A stretch of 64,000 nt of DNA from Kordiimonas laminariae (GCF_023008165.1 NZ_JAKQZA010000011.1:1-64000), one strand, 5' to 3'; counted from the first letter of the stretch, positions 32,408-41,613 are shown. Notes: a model not told the origin generated them from the sequence alone. Translations and numbers: made by a program.

Positions 32408-33649
32408 ATGTCCTCTTTGCCTCTTTCACCGCTTGCTCCGCAACAGTTTCCTCAGCTTAAAAATGTTGCAGGGGTTGAGCTTGGCGCTGTAGCTGCAGGG
32501 TTGCGCTATAAAGGGCGGCCAGACTTGCTTTTGATGCGCTTTAAAGAGGGTACAGCGGCGGCTGGTGTATTTACCAAAACCAAGATGCCTGCGGCACCAG
32601 TTGACTGGTCGAAATCTGCACTGAAAGCTACAAAAGGCACAGCTCGATTGTTGGTGGTGAACGCGGGAAATGCAAATGCATTTACGGGGGAAAAAGGTGC
32701 TGTCGCAACTCGAAAAACTGCTGAAATTGCCGCTGAAATTGAAGGCTGTGCTCCCGAAGAAGTGATGATAGCCTCAACGGGTGTTATCGGTGAAATACTG
32801 GATGTATCACCGTTTAAAAAATTTCTAACTCGTATCCATGGTGGTTTGTCTGCAAGTCTGTGGAAAGATGCCGCAAACGCTATTATGACAACAGATACTT
32901 TCCCTAAAGCTTGTAGCCGGATCACAGAAATTGAAGGCAAGCCGATTACCATTACAGGAATCGCTAAGGGGTCAGGCATGATCGCGCCAGATATGGCCAC
33001 TATGCTTGGTTTTATATGCACAGATGCACCGATTACATCGGCCTGCTTGCAGGCTATTCTGGCTGAAACAACCGACAAAAGTTTCAACAGCATCACTGTG
33101 GATGGAGATACTTCTACAAATGATACCGTTTTAGCCTTTGCGACAGGGGCTGGTGCAGAAGGCGCTATTGATAATCCAGATGATCCGCGCCTCGATAATT
33201 TCCGAAAAATGTTTGCTGAGGTAATGATCGATCTGGCACAGCAAATCGTGAGGGATGGGGAAGGTGCAACTAAATTTATAACTATCACTGTGGAAGGTGC
33301 TGAAAATCAGATGGCTGCACACAAGATTGCGATGTCTGTTGCTAATAGCCCCCTTGTTAAAACCGCTGTTGCGGGTGAAGATCCAAATTGGGGGCGCTTG
33401 GTGATGGCAGTTGGAAAAGCAGGGGAAAAAGCTGATAGAGATCAACTGGCAATTTGGATAGGTAAGCAGCAAGTCGCTAAAAACGGTATGGTACTGCCTT
33501 CATATGAAGAAAGCGAAGCTGCTGCTCATATGCAAGGCGAACATATAGATTTTAAAATTAACGTGGGTATTGGTGAGGCTTCAGCTACTGTTTGGACATG
33601 TGACTTAACCAGCGGATACATCGCAATTAACGCAGATTATCGTAGCTAG
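32408..33649 (+). CDS. argJ: Bifunctional glutamate N-acetyltransferase/amino-acid acetyltransferase ArgJ
   Basis: 413 residues, normal length. The self-cleavage site with the nucleophilic Thr is in A-S-T-G-V-I-G (about residue 119), together with K-G-S-G-M-I-A-P-D-M-A-T-M upstream of the beta chain and N-S-P-L-V-K-T-A near the end. The enzyme recycles the acetyl group between ornithine and glutamate in arginine synthesis. Position next to secA and before a mutT-like gene is typical of alphaproteobacteria. The usual parvulin gene in this cluster is absent. Confidence 0.97.
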   Translation: MSSLPLSPLAPQQFPQLKNVAGVELGAVAAGLRYKGRPDLLLMRFKEGTAAAGVFTKTKMPAAPVDWSKSALKATKGTARLLVVNAGNANAFTGEKGAVATRKTAEIAAEIEGCAPEEVMIASTGVIGEILDVSPFKKFLTRIHGGLSASLWKDAANAIMTTDTFPKACSRITEIEGKPITITGIAKGSGMIAPDMATMLGFICTDAPITSACLQAILAETTDKSFNSITVDGDTSTNDTVLAFATGAGAEGAIDNPDDPRLDNFRKMFAEVMIDLAQQIVRDGEGATKFITITVEGAENQMAAHKIAMSVANSPLVKTAVAGEDPNWGRLVMAVGKAGEKADRDQLAIWIGKQQVAKNGMVLPSYEESEAAAHMQGEHIDFKINVGIGEASATVWTCDLTSGYIAINADYRS

Positions 33650-33803
33650 GAGAAAGATTCCGGTACGGGCAAAAGCTGCTTGGTAGAAATTTCATCCTTT
33701 TAGTGATGCTTAAATAAGTTGTTGATTTTAATAGATAAGTATCTGGCACGCCCTTTGAATGATAGAGCGAGGGGATTGAGATTGTATAGTGCCGGAGAAG
33801 CTT

Positions 33804-34046
33804 ATGCCTACTGTGAACCTAGAACTTCAGATGAAGTTTTTGAAAGAGCTCGATGAAGCGTTGGCTGATGCTCTGACCCGTTACGGTGATGACGGTGAAG
33901 AGAAAATTGCCGAACTAAAATATATGAAAAGTGAAGTTGGACGTGCCTGCCGTATCATTGCGGAACGGATGACTGATACATCTGACAAGCGTCCTGCTGC
34001 CGTCGCATACGGCCACGAAAAACACCGGGAAGCTGTTTTTTCATAA
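33804..34046 (+). CDS. Small conserved-looking helical protein, unknown function
   Basis: 80 residues from ATG 33804 with GGAG 6 nt upstream (a GTG at 33789 is weaker). The protein is almost entirely predicted helix, acidic in the first half and basic in the second, without Cys pairs or membrane segments. A separate promoter region (33650-33803) precedes it. I do not recognise it. A cytosolic regulatory or structural role is possible. Confidence 0.65.
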   Translation: MPTVNLELQMKFLKELDEALADALTRYGDDGEEKIAELKYMKSEVGRACRIIAERMTDTSDKRPAAVAYGHEKHREAVFS

Positions 34047-34083
34047 TATAAAACTGCCAGTAGCGCACTGAACTTCAGGTGCG

Positions 34084-34308
34084 CTAGCTTTGGCCTTCTT
34101 CTGTGTTCGTGGCATTCTCTTCAGCAACTGTAGACACCTCACCAAATATAGTACCCATAGAATCTGTAAATGTGGTCAGCACACCAATTAGCGCAATTGC
34201 GATTAGGCCTATAATAAGGCCGTATTCAATGGCCGTAGCCCCCGATGTATCTTGTATCATTTTTCTCAAAGAACGAAAAAAACGTGCTTGTGCGTTATGC
34301 CACTTCAT
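34084..34308 (-). CDS. Flp/Fap-type pilin, orphan
   Basis: 74 residues from ATG 34308; the longer frame to 34677 is a shadow of the mutT gene. A basic leader is followed by D-T-S-G and the Flp pilin hydrophobic segment A-T-A-I-E-Y-G-L-I-I-G-L-I-A, with processing expected after G (about residue 23). Such pilins are processed by a TadV-type peptidase and assembled by a Tad apparatus. No tad gene lies in the window. Acidic C terminus (E-E-N-A-T-N-T-E-E). It is on the opposite strand between two unrelated genes. Confidence 0.85.
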   Translation of the reverse strand: MKWHNAQARFFRSLRKMIQDTSGATAIEYGLIIGLIAIALIGVLTTFTDSMGTIFGEVSTVAEENATNTEEGQS

Positions 34309-34408
34309 TTGCCTGACCTTTACCGTTACATAGGTATGAACCACCCTGCGCTTTAATTCTAAACAGGGGGTTAAAGCGTGTTTTTGATTAAAATTTGGAC
34401 TTTTACCT

Positions 34409-34849
34409 ATGAATGAATGCCCAGAGCCGCTCGTGAATGTAGATGCTGATCTGCCAACCGTTCTTGTTTCTGCTATAGCGCTTATTGATCCAGAAGGCCG
34501 TATCCTTATTGCGCAGCGACCGGAAGGCAAGTCTATGGCTGGCCTTTGGGAGTTTCCGGGCGGTAAGGTGGAAGAAGGTGAAATTCCCGAAGCGGCCCTT
34601 ATTCGTGAATGTAAGGAAGAGCTGGATATTGATATTACAGCAGCGTGTTTGGCACCGTTTGCGTTTGCCTCACACACCTATGAAAAATTTCACCTTCTAA
34701 TGCCGCTGTTTGTATGCCGCAAATGGGAAGGCCTTGTACGCCCAATGGAAGGCCAGCAAACCAAATGGGTTAAAATTCGGGAGCTTAAAGAGTATCCGAT
34801 GCCACCAGCTGATCTACCGCTCCTTGCCATGCTCAGGGATTTCTTTTGA
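34409..34849 (+). CDS. mutT: MutT-family Nudix hydrolase (8-oxo-dGTP diphosphatase)
   Basis: 146 residues. The Nudix box G-x5-E-x7-R-E-x-x-E-E-x-x is complete (G-K-V-E-E-G-E...R-E-C-K-E-E-L-D-I, about residues 51-73), preceded by G-L-W-E-F-P-G-G. It hydrolyses oxidised nucleotides to prevent mutations. Its place near argJ agrees with alphaproteobacterial mutT. The stop overlaps the start of the next gene by 3-4 bp, suggesting translational coupling. Confidence 0.93.
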   Translation: MNECPEPLVNVDADLPTVLVSAIALIDPEGRILIAQRPEGKSMAGLWEFPGGKVEEGEIPEAALIRECKEELDIDITAACLAPFAFASHTYEKFHLLMPLFVCRKWEGLVRPMEGQQTKWVKIRELKEYPMPPADLPLLAMLRDFF

Positions 34850-35397
34850 AGCATATAGAACTGGAAGCGCTGCTATGGGCTGATCCTACAGCTATGAAAT
34901 TACTAGAGGCTGTTGCTAAGGTAGGCCCGAAGGGCGCTTATATTGGTGCGGGTTTTCTGAGAAATCGGGTTTGGGATAGTTTCTATGAGGATGGTAGAAG
35001 CTTTCCTGAAGCGGATATAGATGTCGTCTATTTTTGTGTGGAAGATGATAGCGCTGAGGCTGATTATGCCTGTGAGGCAGAATTGAATGCTTATATGCCG
35101 GGGTATGATTGGCAAGTACGTAATCAGGCACGCATGCATCATTTCCATGGCTATGAACCTTTTATATCACTTGAAGATGGCCTGAGACATTGGGCCGAGA
35201 CTGCAACAACCGTAAGTGTACGATTGCACGAAAGTGAGCTGGATTTTCTTGCTCCCTTCGGGTTCGATGATTTGATGAATCATATCCTTAGGATAACACC
35301 AAGCATGAAAAGCCGGGATCCAGAAGGGTTTCAAATACGGCTTGATAAGAAAGGTTGGCTTAAACGCTGGCCTGATCTCCGAATTGTGTCAGGATAA
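34846..35397 (+). CDS. Nucleotidyltransferase-family protein (COG3575-like)
   Basis: 183 residues from a TTG that overlaps the mutT stop. It shows the family pattern of a G-A-G-F-L-R-N-x-V-W-D loop (about 35-45) and a D-I-D-V-V-Y-F acidic pair (about 58-64), followed by W-x-V-x-N-Q-A-R-M-H. These look like the nucleotide-binding and metal-binding parts of the NTP_transf_6 family. The substrate is not known. It is coupled to mutT and followed after 4 bp by a membrane-protein gene. Confidence 0.8.
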   Translation: MKHIELEALLWADPTAMKLLEAVAKVGPKGAYIGAGFLRNRVWDSFYEDGRSFPEADIDVVYFCVEDDSAEADYACEAELNAYMPGYDWQVRNQARMHHFHGYEPFISLEDGLRHWAETATTVSVRLHESELDFLAPFGFDDLMNHILRITPSMKSRDPEGFQIRLDKKGWLKRWPDLRIVSG

Positions 35398-35401
35398 TTA
35401 T

Positions 35402-35878
35402 ATGAAAATTATATTTAAAAATAATGGTTTGATGCTGAGTATTCTACTGTATTCAATTTCATTGTTTTTGAATGGTTTTATAGTGGGTGAAGAAAGTTAT
35501 CATGGAGCAGTGCTGCTGCTTTTTGGTTGGGCTGGAGTGGGGCTGGATTACCAATTCAGTTGGTTTGCTAATCCTTTGATTATATGTGCGTGGTGTATGA
35601 ATGCTATGCCTAAAAAGGCTTTGATAGCCAGCTTCTTAGCGATCTGTTTGGCAATAAGCTTTTTATTTGTCGATACAGTTGTCCTTGATGAGGGAGGTGT
35701 GGTTCGAGGTCAAGTTACAGGTTATGGTGCAGGGTACTGGTTTTGGCTTCTAAGTATTTGTAGTTTCTTTTGCACTCAGTTTTATAACCTTAAAAAGCGA
35801 ATTTTAATCTACCGCTTCAATATGATTGATAAGGTCAAAAGATTATTCCTTAGCAGGTGGTTTGCCGCCTGCCTTTAG
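35402..35878 (+). CDS. Small membrane protein of unknown function
   Basis: 158 residues from ATG 35402 with AGGA 8 nt upstream; earlier starts lie inside the preceding gene. Four hydrophobic segments (about 8-28, 38-60, 70-90, 110-130) and a basic C-terminal tail are visible. No family motif is recognised. It overlaps the convergent methyltransferase gene by 36 bp. Confidence 0.6.
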   Translation: MKIIFKNNGLMLSILLYSISLFLNGFIVGEESYHGAVLLLFGWAGVGLDYQFSWFANPLIICAWCMNAMPKKALIASFLAICLAISFLFVDTVVLDEGGVVRGQVTGYGAGYWFWLLSICSFFCTQFYNLKKRILIYRFNMIDKVKRLFLSRWFAACL

Positions 35879-36673
35879 GGCGTCAGCCAAGCTCATTTGC
35901 GCGCTGCCGGGTTTAAGTGGTTTTTGCTGGCTTTCGTGCGGGTGCCAGCCCGTAAGATAAAGAATCTGGAATGTTGCCCGTATGCGGCCATCAGGGTTTG
36001 AATGTTGTTCCTGATAAATCTCACAGGCTCGCATCATTACATCCCGGCGCAGGAAGTTCTTTGGTCTGTCAAAAAGGGCGTTTGCCTCGCCCATACCGCG
36101 CAGTTCCTGCATTAGCTTGAGAGGATGTTCGTAAGTTACGGTGATAGTATCCATATCGGTTACAGGTAATGCGAAGCCAGCGCGTTGAAGGAGACTTCCC
36201 ACATCTTTCACTTCCGCAAAGGGAATAATCCGCGCGGATGCGCCACCCGTTATTTCTGCCTCTGCCGCAAGGAAACTATGTCTGAGTTCATGTAGGGTCG
36301 TACCACCAAACATGGAAGCTAGCAGAAGACCATCTGGTTTCAGGGCACGGTTTAACTGAATAAGAATTCCCGTTAGATCATTTGCCCAGTGAAAACAAAG
36401 GTTGGATGCGATCATATCATAGCTGTTTGCTTCAATAGGAAGCGGATCATCACTTAGGATAATATGTTCAGCGTCTCTGCCTGTAAGGCGTGCGAAATCG
36501 CCACCCAGATCAAGAATATTTTCAAATTTTCGGTTAATTTCCAGAAGCCTGTCACTCATACGGTCAGCAATTTCCGCTCGAAGGAAATCAAAATCCCCTT
36601 GCATGCCATTGCCGCGCATCCGGTTCTGGTGTTTGCGGCTGGTATCAAAAATCTGCATAGACGCGTTTTGCAT
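35843..36673 (-). CDS. SAM-dependent methyltransferase (BioC/NDUFAF5-like)
   Basis: 276 residues from ATG 36673 with AGGA 7 nt upstream; a longer frame to 36733 overlaps the divergent comF promoter. The motif I strand is I-L-D-L-G-G-D-F-A-R-L, and S-N-L-C-F-H-W-A-N-D matches BioC and NDUFAF5-type proteins. Members either methylate malonyl-ACP in biotin synthesis or act in complex I assembly as a hydroxylase. In alphaproteobacteria the gene divergent from comF is usually of the latter kind. The precise role cannot be told. Confidence 0.85.
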   Translation of the reverse strand: MQNASMQIFDTSRKHQNRMRGNGMQGDFDFLRAEIADRMSDRLLEINRKFENILDLGGDFARLTGRDAEHIILSDDPLPIEANSYDMIASNLCFHWANDLTGILIQLNRALKPDGLLLASMFGGTTLHELRHSFLAAEAEITGGASARIIPFAEVKDVGSLLQRAGFALPVTDMDTITVTYEHPLKLMQELRGMGEANALFDRPKNFLRRDVMMRACEIYQEQHSNPDGRIRATFQILYLTGWHPHESQQKPLKPGSAQMSLADALKAGGKPPAKE

Positions 36674-36739
36674 AACGGGTTCCTGAAAATAAACTCTATA
36701 CTGGTTGAAAGCCATCCTGGCTGTTACGGTCAAACCATA

Positions 36740-37498
36740 ATGAAAGCAAGCAACTTTATCATACCAGAGACCATATCAAGCTTCTTTATGAAAGGGCTTG
36801 ATTTTCTGCTGCCTCCTCGTTGCACTGGGTGCAATGTGAAAGTTGCGAACCATGGCTTTCTATGTAGTGAGTGCTGGCAAAATCTCCAGCCTCTTTCCGC
36901 ACCTTTTTGTTCATGCTGTGCTTTATCATTTGAATTTGAGGCTGATGATGAAAGCCTATGTGCCAGTTGTGTTGCGTCACCACCTGACTTCGATTGGGCG
37001 CGTGCTGCTGTCCTTTATGAAAATTTAGGGCGTTCTTTGGTGCTGCAATTAAAGCATTCCGGCACCAGTGCGGTGGTGCCTGTTATGGCGCAGATGATGG
37101 CAACTGCGCTTATGGGGAGCGCATATGATGTCATTGTGCCTGTGCCTCTTCACAAAAGCCGCTTTGTTCAACGGCGCTTTAATCAATCAATCCTATTGGC
37201 CAAAGGCTTGGCAAAACATACCGGAAAGCCTATTGAAGCATTTGTGCTGGAGAAAAAACGAGCAACAGAGAGCCAAGGTGGTTTGAACAGAAAAGAACGG
37301 TTCAGGAATGTGGGTGGCGTTTTCAAAATACCCCCAGAGAAAAGAACTGCTATCGAAGGAAAGCGGGTGCTGCTTATAGATGATGTTCTTACAACAGGTG
37401 CGACAGCCTCATCATGCGCTAAGGCACTTAAAAAAGCGGGGGCATTAGAAGTTGGTGTAGTGGCGTTCGCCCGCGTTGGACAGCCAGTGAAGGGTTAA
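36740..37498 (+). CDS. comF: ComF-family phosphoribosyltransferase-like protein
   Basis: 252 residues from ATG 36740. A double zinc ribbon (C-T-G-C...C-S-E-C and C-S-C-C...C-A-S-C, about 30-70) is followed by a phosphoribosyltransferase fold with the V-P-V-P-L motif and the PRPP loop L-L-I-D-D-V-L-T-T-G-A-T. ComF is linked to DNA uptake in transformable bacteria; the general function in alphaproteobacteria is unclear. It is divergent from the methyltransferase and lies upstream of the glutaredoxin gene. Confidence 0.93.
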   Translation: MKASNFIIPETISSFFMKGLDFLLPPRCTGCNVKVANHGFLCSECWQNLQPLSAPFCSCCALSFEFEADDESLCASCVASPPDFDWARAAVLYENLGRSLVLQLKHSGTSAVVPVMAQMMATALMGSAYDVIVPVPLHKSRFVQRRFNQSILLAKGLAKHTGKPIEAFVLEKKRATESQGGLNRKERFRNVGGVFKIPPEKRTAIEGKRVLLIDDVLTTGATASSCAKALKKAGALEVGVVAFARVGQPVKG

Positions 37499-37596
37499 CA
37501 TCTCTGTGATAATTCGGTTGATATCCTGTGATAGCTCTTTAATTTAATTCGAACCCCACTTAAGTAAGGGCGAATGTGAGTAAAAAGGAGCCTGAT

Positions 37597-37851
37597 GTGG
37601 CAAACGTAGTAATTTATAGTTCAAGCATGTGCCCATATTGCTTCCGTGCGAAAGCACTTTTGAAGCAAAAGGGTGTATCATTCAAAGAAATCAATGTGGA
37701 CCTGAAGCCAAATGTGCGCGCAGAAATGCGTAAAAAAGCTGGCGGCGTGAACACTGTTCCCCAAATTTGGATTGGTGATACGCACGTTGGTGGTTGTGAT
37801 GACCTTTATGCTCTAGAAGCAAAAGGCGCACTATCAACTATGCTGGCGTAA
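37597..37851 (+). CDS. grxC: Glutaredoxin 3
   Basis: 84 residues from GTG 37597, which has AGGAG 6 nt upstream; a GTG at 37576 would add seven residues not found in the family. The redox site is C-P-Y-C near residue 12, with the cis-Pro in T-V-P-Q-I and the G-G-C-D-D glutathione site. It reduces disulphides using glutathione. It begins the run grxC, nitrilase, DUF1178, spaced by 5 and 6 bp. Confidence 0.95.
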   Translation: MANVVIYSSSMCPYCFRAKALLKQKGVSFKEINVDLKPNVRAEMRKKAGGVNTVPQIWIGDTHVGGCDDLYALEAKGALSTMLA

Positions 37852-37856
37852 GAATA

Positions 37857-38669
37857 ATGGTTCGTATAGGCCTCATTCAGTTGAATTCAGGCAATGAAGT
37901 TGCTCAGAATCTTGATATTATTGAGGCCTATATTCGCGAAGCGCATTCAGGTGGCGCTGAATTTATCTCAACACCTGAAACATCCCACTTGATGGAAATG
38001 AACCGGGATGCGGTTCTTTCGAAAGCTAAATCGGAATCTGAAGATGAGGGTGTTCGGCGATTTGCTGCTCTTGCAGGTGAACTAGGGATATGGCTGCATA
38101 TTGGCTCCCTGATCATTAAGGTTGGCGCTGAAAAGCTTGCGAACCGTGCTTTTCTGTTTTCTCCTGCGGGCGATATCGCTGCACGTTATGATAAGCTGCA
38201 TCTCTTTGATGTGGATTTGCCGGGTGGTGAAAGTTACCGTGAAAGCAGGCTTTATCAAGCTGGCGAAAAAGCAGTAGTCGCAGAAACATCTTTTGCGAAG
38301 CTTGGAATGAGCATTTGCTACGATCTTCGTTTCCCATACCTTTACCGAGATATGGCTGATAATGGTGCTAATATTCTCCTGATCCCCGCTGCCTTTACAC
38401 AGAAAACCGGTGAAGCGCACTGGCATACACTTATGCAGGCGCGTGCGATTGAAACTGGCTGTTATGTGGTGGCGGCTGCGCAAACTGGTGTGCATGCAAC
38501 AGGGCGTGGTACATACGGTCACAGCCTTGTAATAAACCCTTGGGGTGAAGTTTTAGCTGATGCTGGGACAGAAACCGGGGTGACACTCGTTGATATAGAC
38601 CTTGCCAAAGTTGAAGAGACGCGCTTAATTATGCCGTCTCTGAAACATACAAGGACCTACGAGTTTTAA
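37857..38669 (+). CDS. Carbon-nitrogen hydrolase (deaminated-glutathione amidase/Nit1-like)
   Basis: 270 residues of the nitrilase superfamily. The Glu-Lys-Cys triad is visible in T-P-E-T-S, Y-D-K-L-H-L-F-D and S-I-C-Y-D-L-R-F-P. The L-H-L-F-D-V-D-L-P motif and full length match the Nit1/YbeM group, which repairs deaminated glutathione. This fits the neighbouring glutaredoxin. It lies 5 bp after grxC and 6 bp before the DUF1178 gene. Confidence 0.92.
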   Translation: MVRIGLIQLNSGNEVAQNLDIIEAYIREAHSGGAEFISTPETSHLMEMNRDAVLSKAKSESEDEGVRRFAALAGELGIWLHIGSLIIKVGAEKLANRAFLFSPAGDIAARYDKLHLFDVDLPGGESYRESRLYQAGEKAVVAETSFAKLGMSICYDLRFPYLYRDMADNGANILLIPAAFTQKTGEAHWHTLMQARAIETGCYVVAAAQTGVHATGRGTYGHSLVINPWGEVLADAGTETGVTLVDIDLAKVEETRLIMPSLKHTRTYEF

Positions 38670-38675
38670 GGCACC

Positions 38676-39146
38676 ATGATAGTTTTTGATCTGAAATGCG
38701 GTGAAGGCCATACGTTTGAGGCTTGGTTTAAATCATCTTCTGCTTATCAAGAGCAGAAAGAAATGGGCCTTGTAACTTGTCCGTTCTGCGATAGCGCTGA
38801 GATTACAAAAGCGCCTATGGCACCAAATGTCGCTGCAAAAAGTAACCAGAAAGCAGAAGTTCCTAAAGCACAAGAGCCACAAAACCATATGGCTGCGGGC
38901 GATAGTGGCGAGTTAAGTAAAATGGTTGCTGAGGCAGAGAAGTTTCTCACTGGTGTACGCCAGCATGTGGAAAAAAACTTTGAGGACGTTGGAAGTAATT
39001 TCGCTGAAGAAGCACGTAAGATCCATTACGGCGAATCTGAGGAACGCGGTATTTACGGCGAAAGCACCAAGGAAGAAACGGTTGAGCTGATGGATGAAGG
39101 TATCAACGTTCTGCCAATTCCTATGCCCAAGAAGGCGGATGCTTAA
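38676..39146 (+). CDS. DUF1178 family protein
   Basis: 156 residues. The N terminus I-V-F-D-L-K-C-G-E-G-H-x-F-E-A-W-F-x-S-S and a C-P-F-C pair form a small zinc-ribbon-like region typical of DUF1178. An Ala/Lys/Gln-rich linker and a conserved C-terminal helix region ending near I-P-M-P follow. Function is unknown, but the gene usually accompanies this nitrilase in alphaproteobacteria. Confidence 0.93.
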   Translation: MIVFDLKCGEGHTFEAWFKSSSAYQEQKEMGLVTCPFCDSAEITKAPMAPNVAAKSNQKAEVPKAQEPQNHMAAGDSGELSKMVAEAEKFLTGVRQHVEKNFEDVGSNFAEEARKIHYGESEERGIYGESTKEETVELMDEGINVLPIPMPKKADA

Positions 39147-39149
39147 CTA

Positions 39150-39647
39150 ATGCCTGAGGCCGGTGTGGTTGTCGTTCTCAATGGCACATCCAGTTCAGGT
39201 AAGACAACGCTCGCAAAAGAACTTCAGAAGCAGTTTGATGATGTATATTTACACTGCACTAGTGATATGTTCTGGGACATGACACCTTATGGTATCCCCG
39301 CAAATTCCGTTAATTTCCCAAATCTCAAGAAAGCAATGGCACAGTCTATTCATGCGCTGGCAAGTACAGGGCACAATGTAATTGTTGATACGGTTTATCT
39401 TGGTGGAAAATCACATCAACAAATGCAGGAAACGCTGCGAGGCATAACCTTATTCACAGTGAAAGTTGAATGTGATTTGGCAGAGCTTAAGAGAAGAGAA
39501 CAAGCTCGAGGTGATCGCCGGCCCGGCCTTGCTGAATCGCAGTTTCATACGGTGCATAATGGTATAGCTTATGATTTTTGCGTGAACACAACGAACGTTT
39601 CTGCACAGACATGTGCAGAGTATATAGTTATGCAGGTATCTGGTTGA
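39150..39647 (+). CDS. Chloramphenicol phosphotransferase-like small kinase
   Basis: 165 residues. The P-loop L-N-G-T-S-S-S-G-K-T-T is at about 9-19, and the later E-C-D-L-A-E-L-K-R-R-E-x-x-R-G-D-R-x-x-G-L-A region matches the CPT group of small-molecule kinases. The acceptor is unknown; such proteins are widespread and most do not confer drug resistance. It follows the DUF1178 gene by 3 bp and is likely translated from the same mRNA. Confidence 0.85.
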   Translation: MPEAGVVVVLNGTSSSGKTTLAKELQKQFDDVYLHCTSDMFWDMTPYGIPANSVNFPNLKKAMAQSIHALASTGHNVIVDTVYLGGKSHQQMQETLRGITLFTVKVECDLAELKRREQARGDRRPGLAESQFHTVHNGIAYDFCVNTTNVSAQTCAEYIVMQVSG

Positions 39648-39774
39648 TAAGAACCATGTTAATTTCGGAATAATACTTATTTAATCGACTGCATCTGGGA
39701 ACATGAAATTGCCCTATTGATTGTATATATACCAGTGATAAATTGGCGTTGCACAATTGATTGGGGTTAATTCA

Positions 39775-41604
39775 GTGTCATCAAATTCTCCGTATTCAGG
39801 GTATCCAGAAACTGCTTTCTGGAGCCCTTCAGTCGCTCATAAAAATCCACTTCAAATATGTGGGTTATGGCAGCCGAAGTTCAAAATTGAAAAACATCAT
39901 AAAATTTCAACAGCTGGCTCCTGTTTTGCACAGCATATTGGTCGAGCTTTGAAGAAAAATGGTTATCAGTGGCTTGATAGTGAACCAGCGCCTTCGGGAT
40001 ATTCAGCTGAGGAGGCGAGAGTTGACAATTATGGGATATTCACTTTTCGAACAGGCAATATCTATACAGTTACACTGTTAAAACAGTGGGTAGAATGGGC
40101 AATTTCCAGACAGAAGCCTGATGAGCTTGAAATTTGGGAAGAAGAGAGTGGGCGATTTGTTGATCCATTTCGCCCGAACATTACGCCAGATGGTTTTGAA
40201 TGCAAGGAAGACCTTTATAAGGCCCGTGAAGGTACGTTTTCTGCTATTCGTGAAACGCTTAAGCAGACAGATGTTTTTATTTTTACTTTGGGGCTGACCG
40301 AGGCTTGGATCAATAAAGAGACAGGCTTAGTATATCCCATGTGCCCTGGATCAATTGGTGGGGCATTTGATGAAAACAAACATGAGTTCGTAAACTACCA
40401 GTATCCTGAAATAAGGCCTGTTCTTAGGGAAGTAATGGCCATGATAAAAGGCGTAAATCCCGATATTCGCTTTTTACTGACAGTATCACCCGTACCACTT
40501 ACTGCGACCGCATCTGGTAATCATATTTTGCCCGCAACAATCCATTCCAAATCTGTATTGCGAGCAGTTGCAGGTGACATGTGTGGTCACCGTAAAGATA
40601 TAGATTATTTCCCATCATTTGAAATTATTTCAGCCTTTCCGTTCAAAGGTATGTTTTATCAACCCAATCAACGTAATGTAGCGCCAGAAGGTGTAGACTT
40701 CGTAATGAAGGCTTTTTTTGAAGGGCAAGCGACACTGGGCGATCAACATGAAGCTTCAAACGCCTTAGGGACAACCATGGATGAGCTGAATGAAGAAGTA
40801 TGTGAAGAAGCACTTCTTGATGCATTTAATTCACAAACAACAGCTGAATTGAATGAAAAGGGGCAGAGTGTCTGTTTCATCGGTTCTTCTCATTTAGGGT
40901 CTATCAGACGCGCATGGCAAGATGGCCCTAAAGCTGCATTTAAACCAACCTTTTTTGGAGCCCCAGGTACAGGGGTTATGAAGCTTTCTTTGAAAGACAA
41001 TCGAATTATTTCAGAAGATGAAGGCGTTCGCAAAAGCCTTCGTGTTACTTCAGGTGGACATGATGAGATTGATTTGAATGCATATGGCGCTTTTGTTCTT
41101 TATGGCCTTGGATTCCCTCTGAAAAGCTTGGCAAACTATATAAAAACCGCGCAAATTAATACTGCATTTACTGATGATGTTGCTATTCAGAGAAAACTAG
41201 AAGAGCGCTGCGTGTGGCATGTGGAAAACAATCCACTGGTGAAGCTGGCTTTATCTATTAGAGGTGTAAGCGATAAGCCCATTTTGGCGTTTTCCGCGCC
41301 TATGTGGTCTGTTTTGGAAGAACGCGCTAGTAGAGAAAAATATGCGGTAATTCTTGAAAGTGGCACATGCCTGTTGGATATCTATTGGCGCGTTCTGGAA
41401 GAACGGTTAGGTAATCAGGATATCCAGTTAATACGTCAACCAGATAATACTTTGGAAAACCCATATTTTACTAAGGAGAAGTTTAGTATGGGGTATCAAA
41501 ATAATAATATTCGCGATTTTGGGCATATGAATGTGGCATATGGCGCTCTCGCCCTTCGCGAAATGATCCCGTCCATCCGTGATTTGTTGACAGAAAGTGG
41601 TTAG
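39775..41604 (+). CDS. GSCFA domain protein
   Basis: 609 residues from GTG 39775 (GGGG about 9 nt upstream; TTG 39757 is the alternative). The name-giving motif A-G-S-C-F-A-Q-H-I-G is near residue 48, and the N-terminal half is a GSCFA domain, related to SGNH-type lipases/esterases. A second part (about 365-600) begins with C-F-I-G-S-S-H-L-G, another SGNH-like Ser loop, so the protein seems to have two hydrolase-like halves. Such proteins may modify surface polysaccharides. It faces ubiG, leaving 9 bp between the stops. Confidence 0.85.
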   Translation: MSSNSPYSGYPETAFWSPSVAHKNPLQICGLWQPKFKIEKHHKISTAGSCFAQHIGRALKKNGYQWLDSEPAPSGYSAEEARVDNYGIFTFRTGNIYTVTLLKQWVEWAISRQKPDELEIWEEESGRFVDPFRPNITPDGFECKEDLYKAREGTFSAIRETLKQTDVFIFTLGLTEAWINKETGLVYPMCPGSIGGAFDENKHEFVNYQYPEIRPVLREVMAMIKGVNPDIRFLLTVSPVPLTATASGNHILPATIHSKSVLRAVAGDMCGHRKDIDYFPSFEIISAFPFKGMFYQPNQRNVAPEGVDFVMKAFFEGQATLGDQHEASNALGTTMDELNEEVCEEALLDAFNSQTTAELNEKGQSVCFIGSSHLGSIRRAWQDGPKAAFKPTFFGAPGTGVMKLSLKDNRIISEDEGVRKSLRVTSGGHDEIDLNAYGAFVLYGLGFPLKSLANYIKTAQINTAFTDDVAIQRKLEERCVWHVENNPLVKLALSIRGVSDKPILAFSAPMWSVLEERASREKYAVILESGTCLLDIYWRVLEERLGNQDIQLIRQPDNTLENPYFTKEKFSMGYQNNNIRDFGHMNVAYGALALREMIPSIRDLLTESG

Positions 41605-41613
41605 TTAAGGTGC

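Noticed and set aside
34084-34677. A 197-codon minus-strand ORF.
   Set aside because: Only its last 74 codons (from 34308) make sense as a Flp pilin. The upstream part is antisense to the mutT gene and has low-complexity composition.
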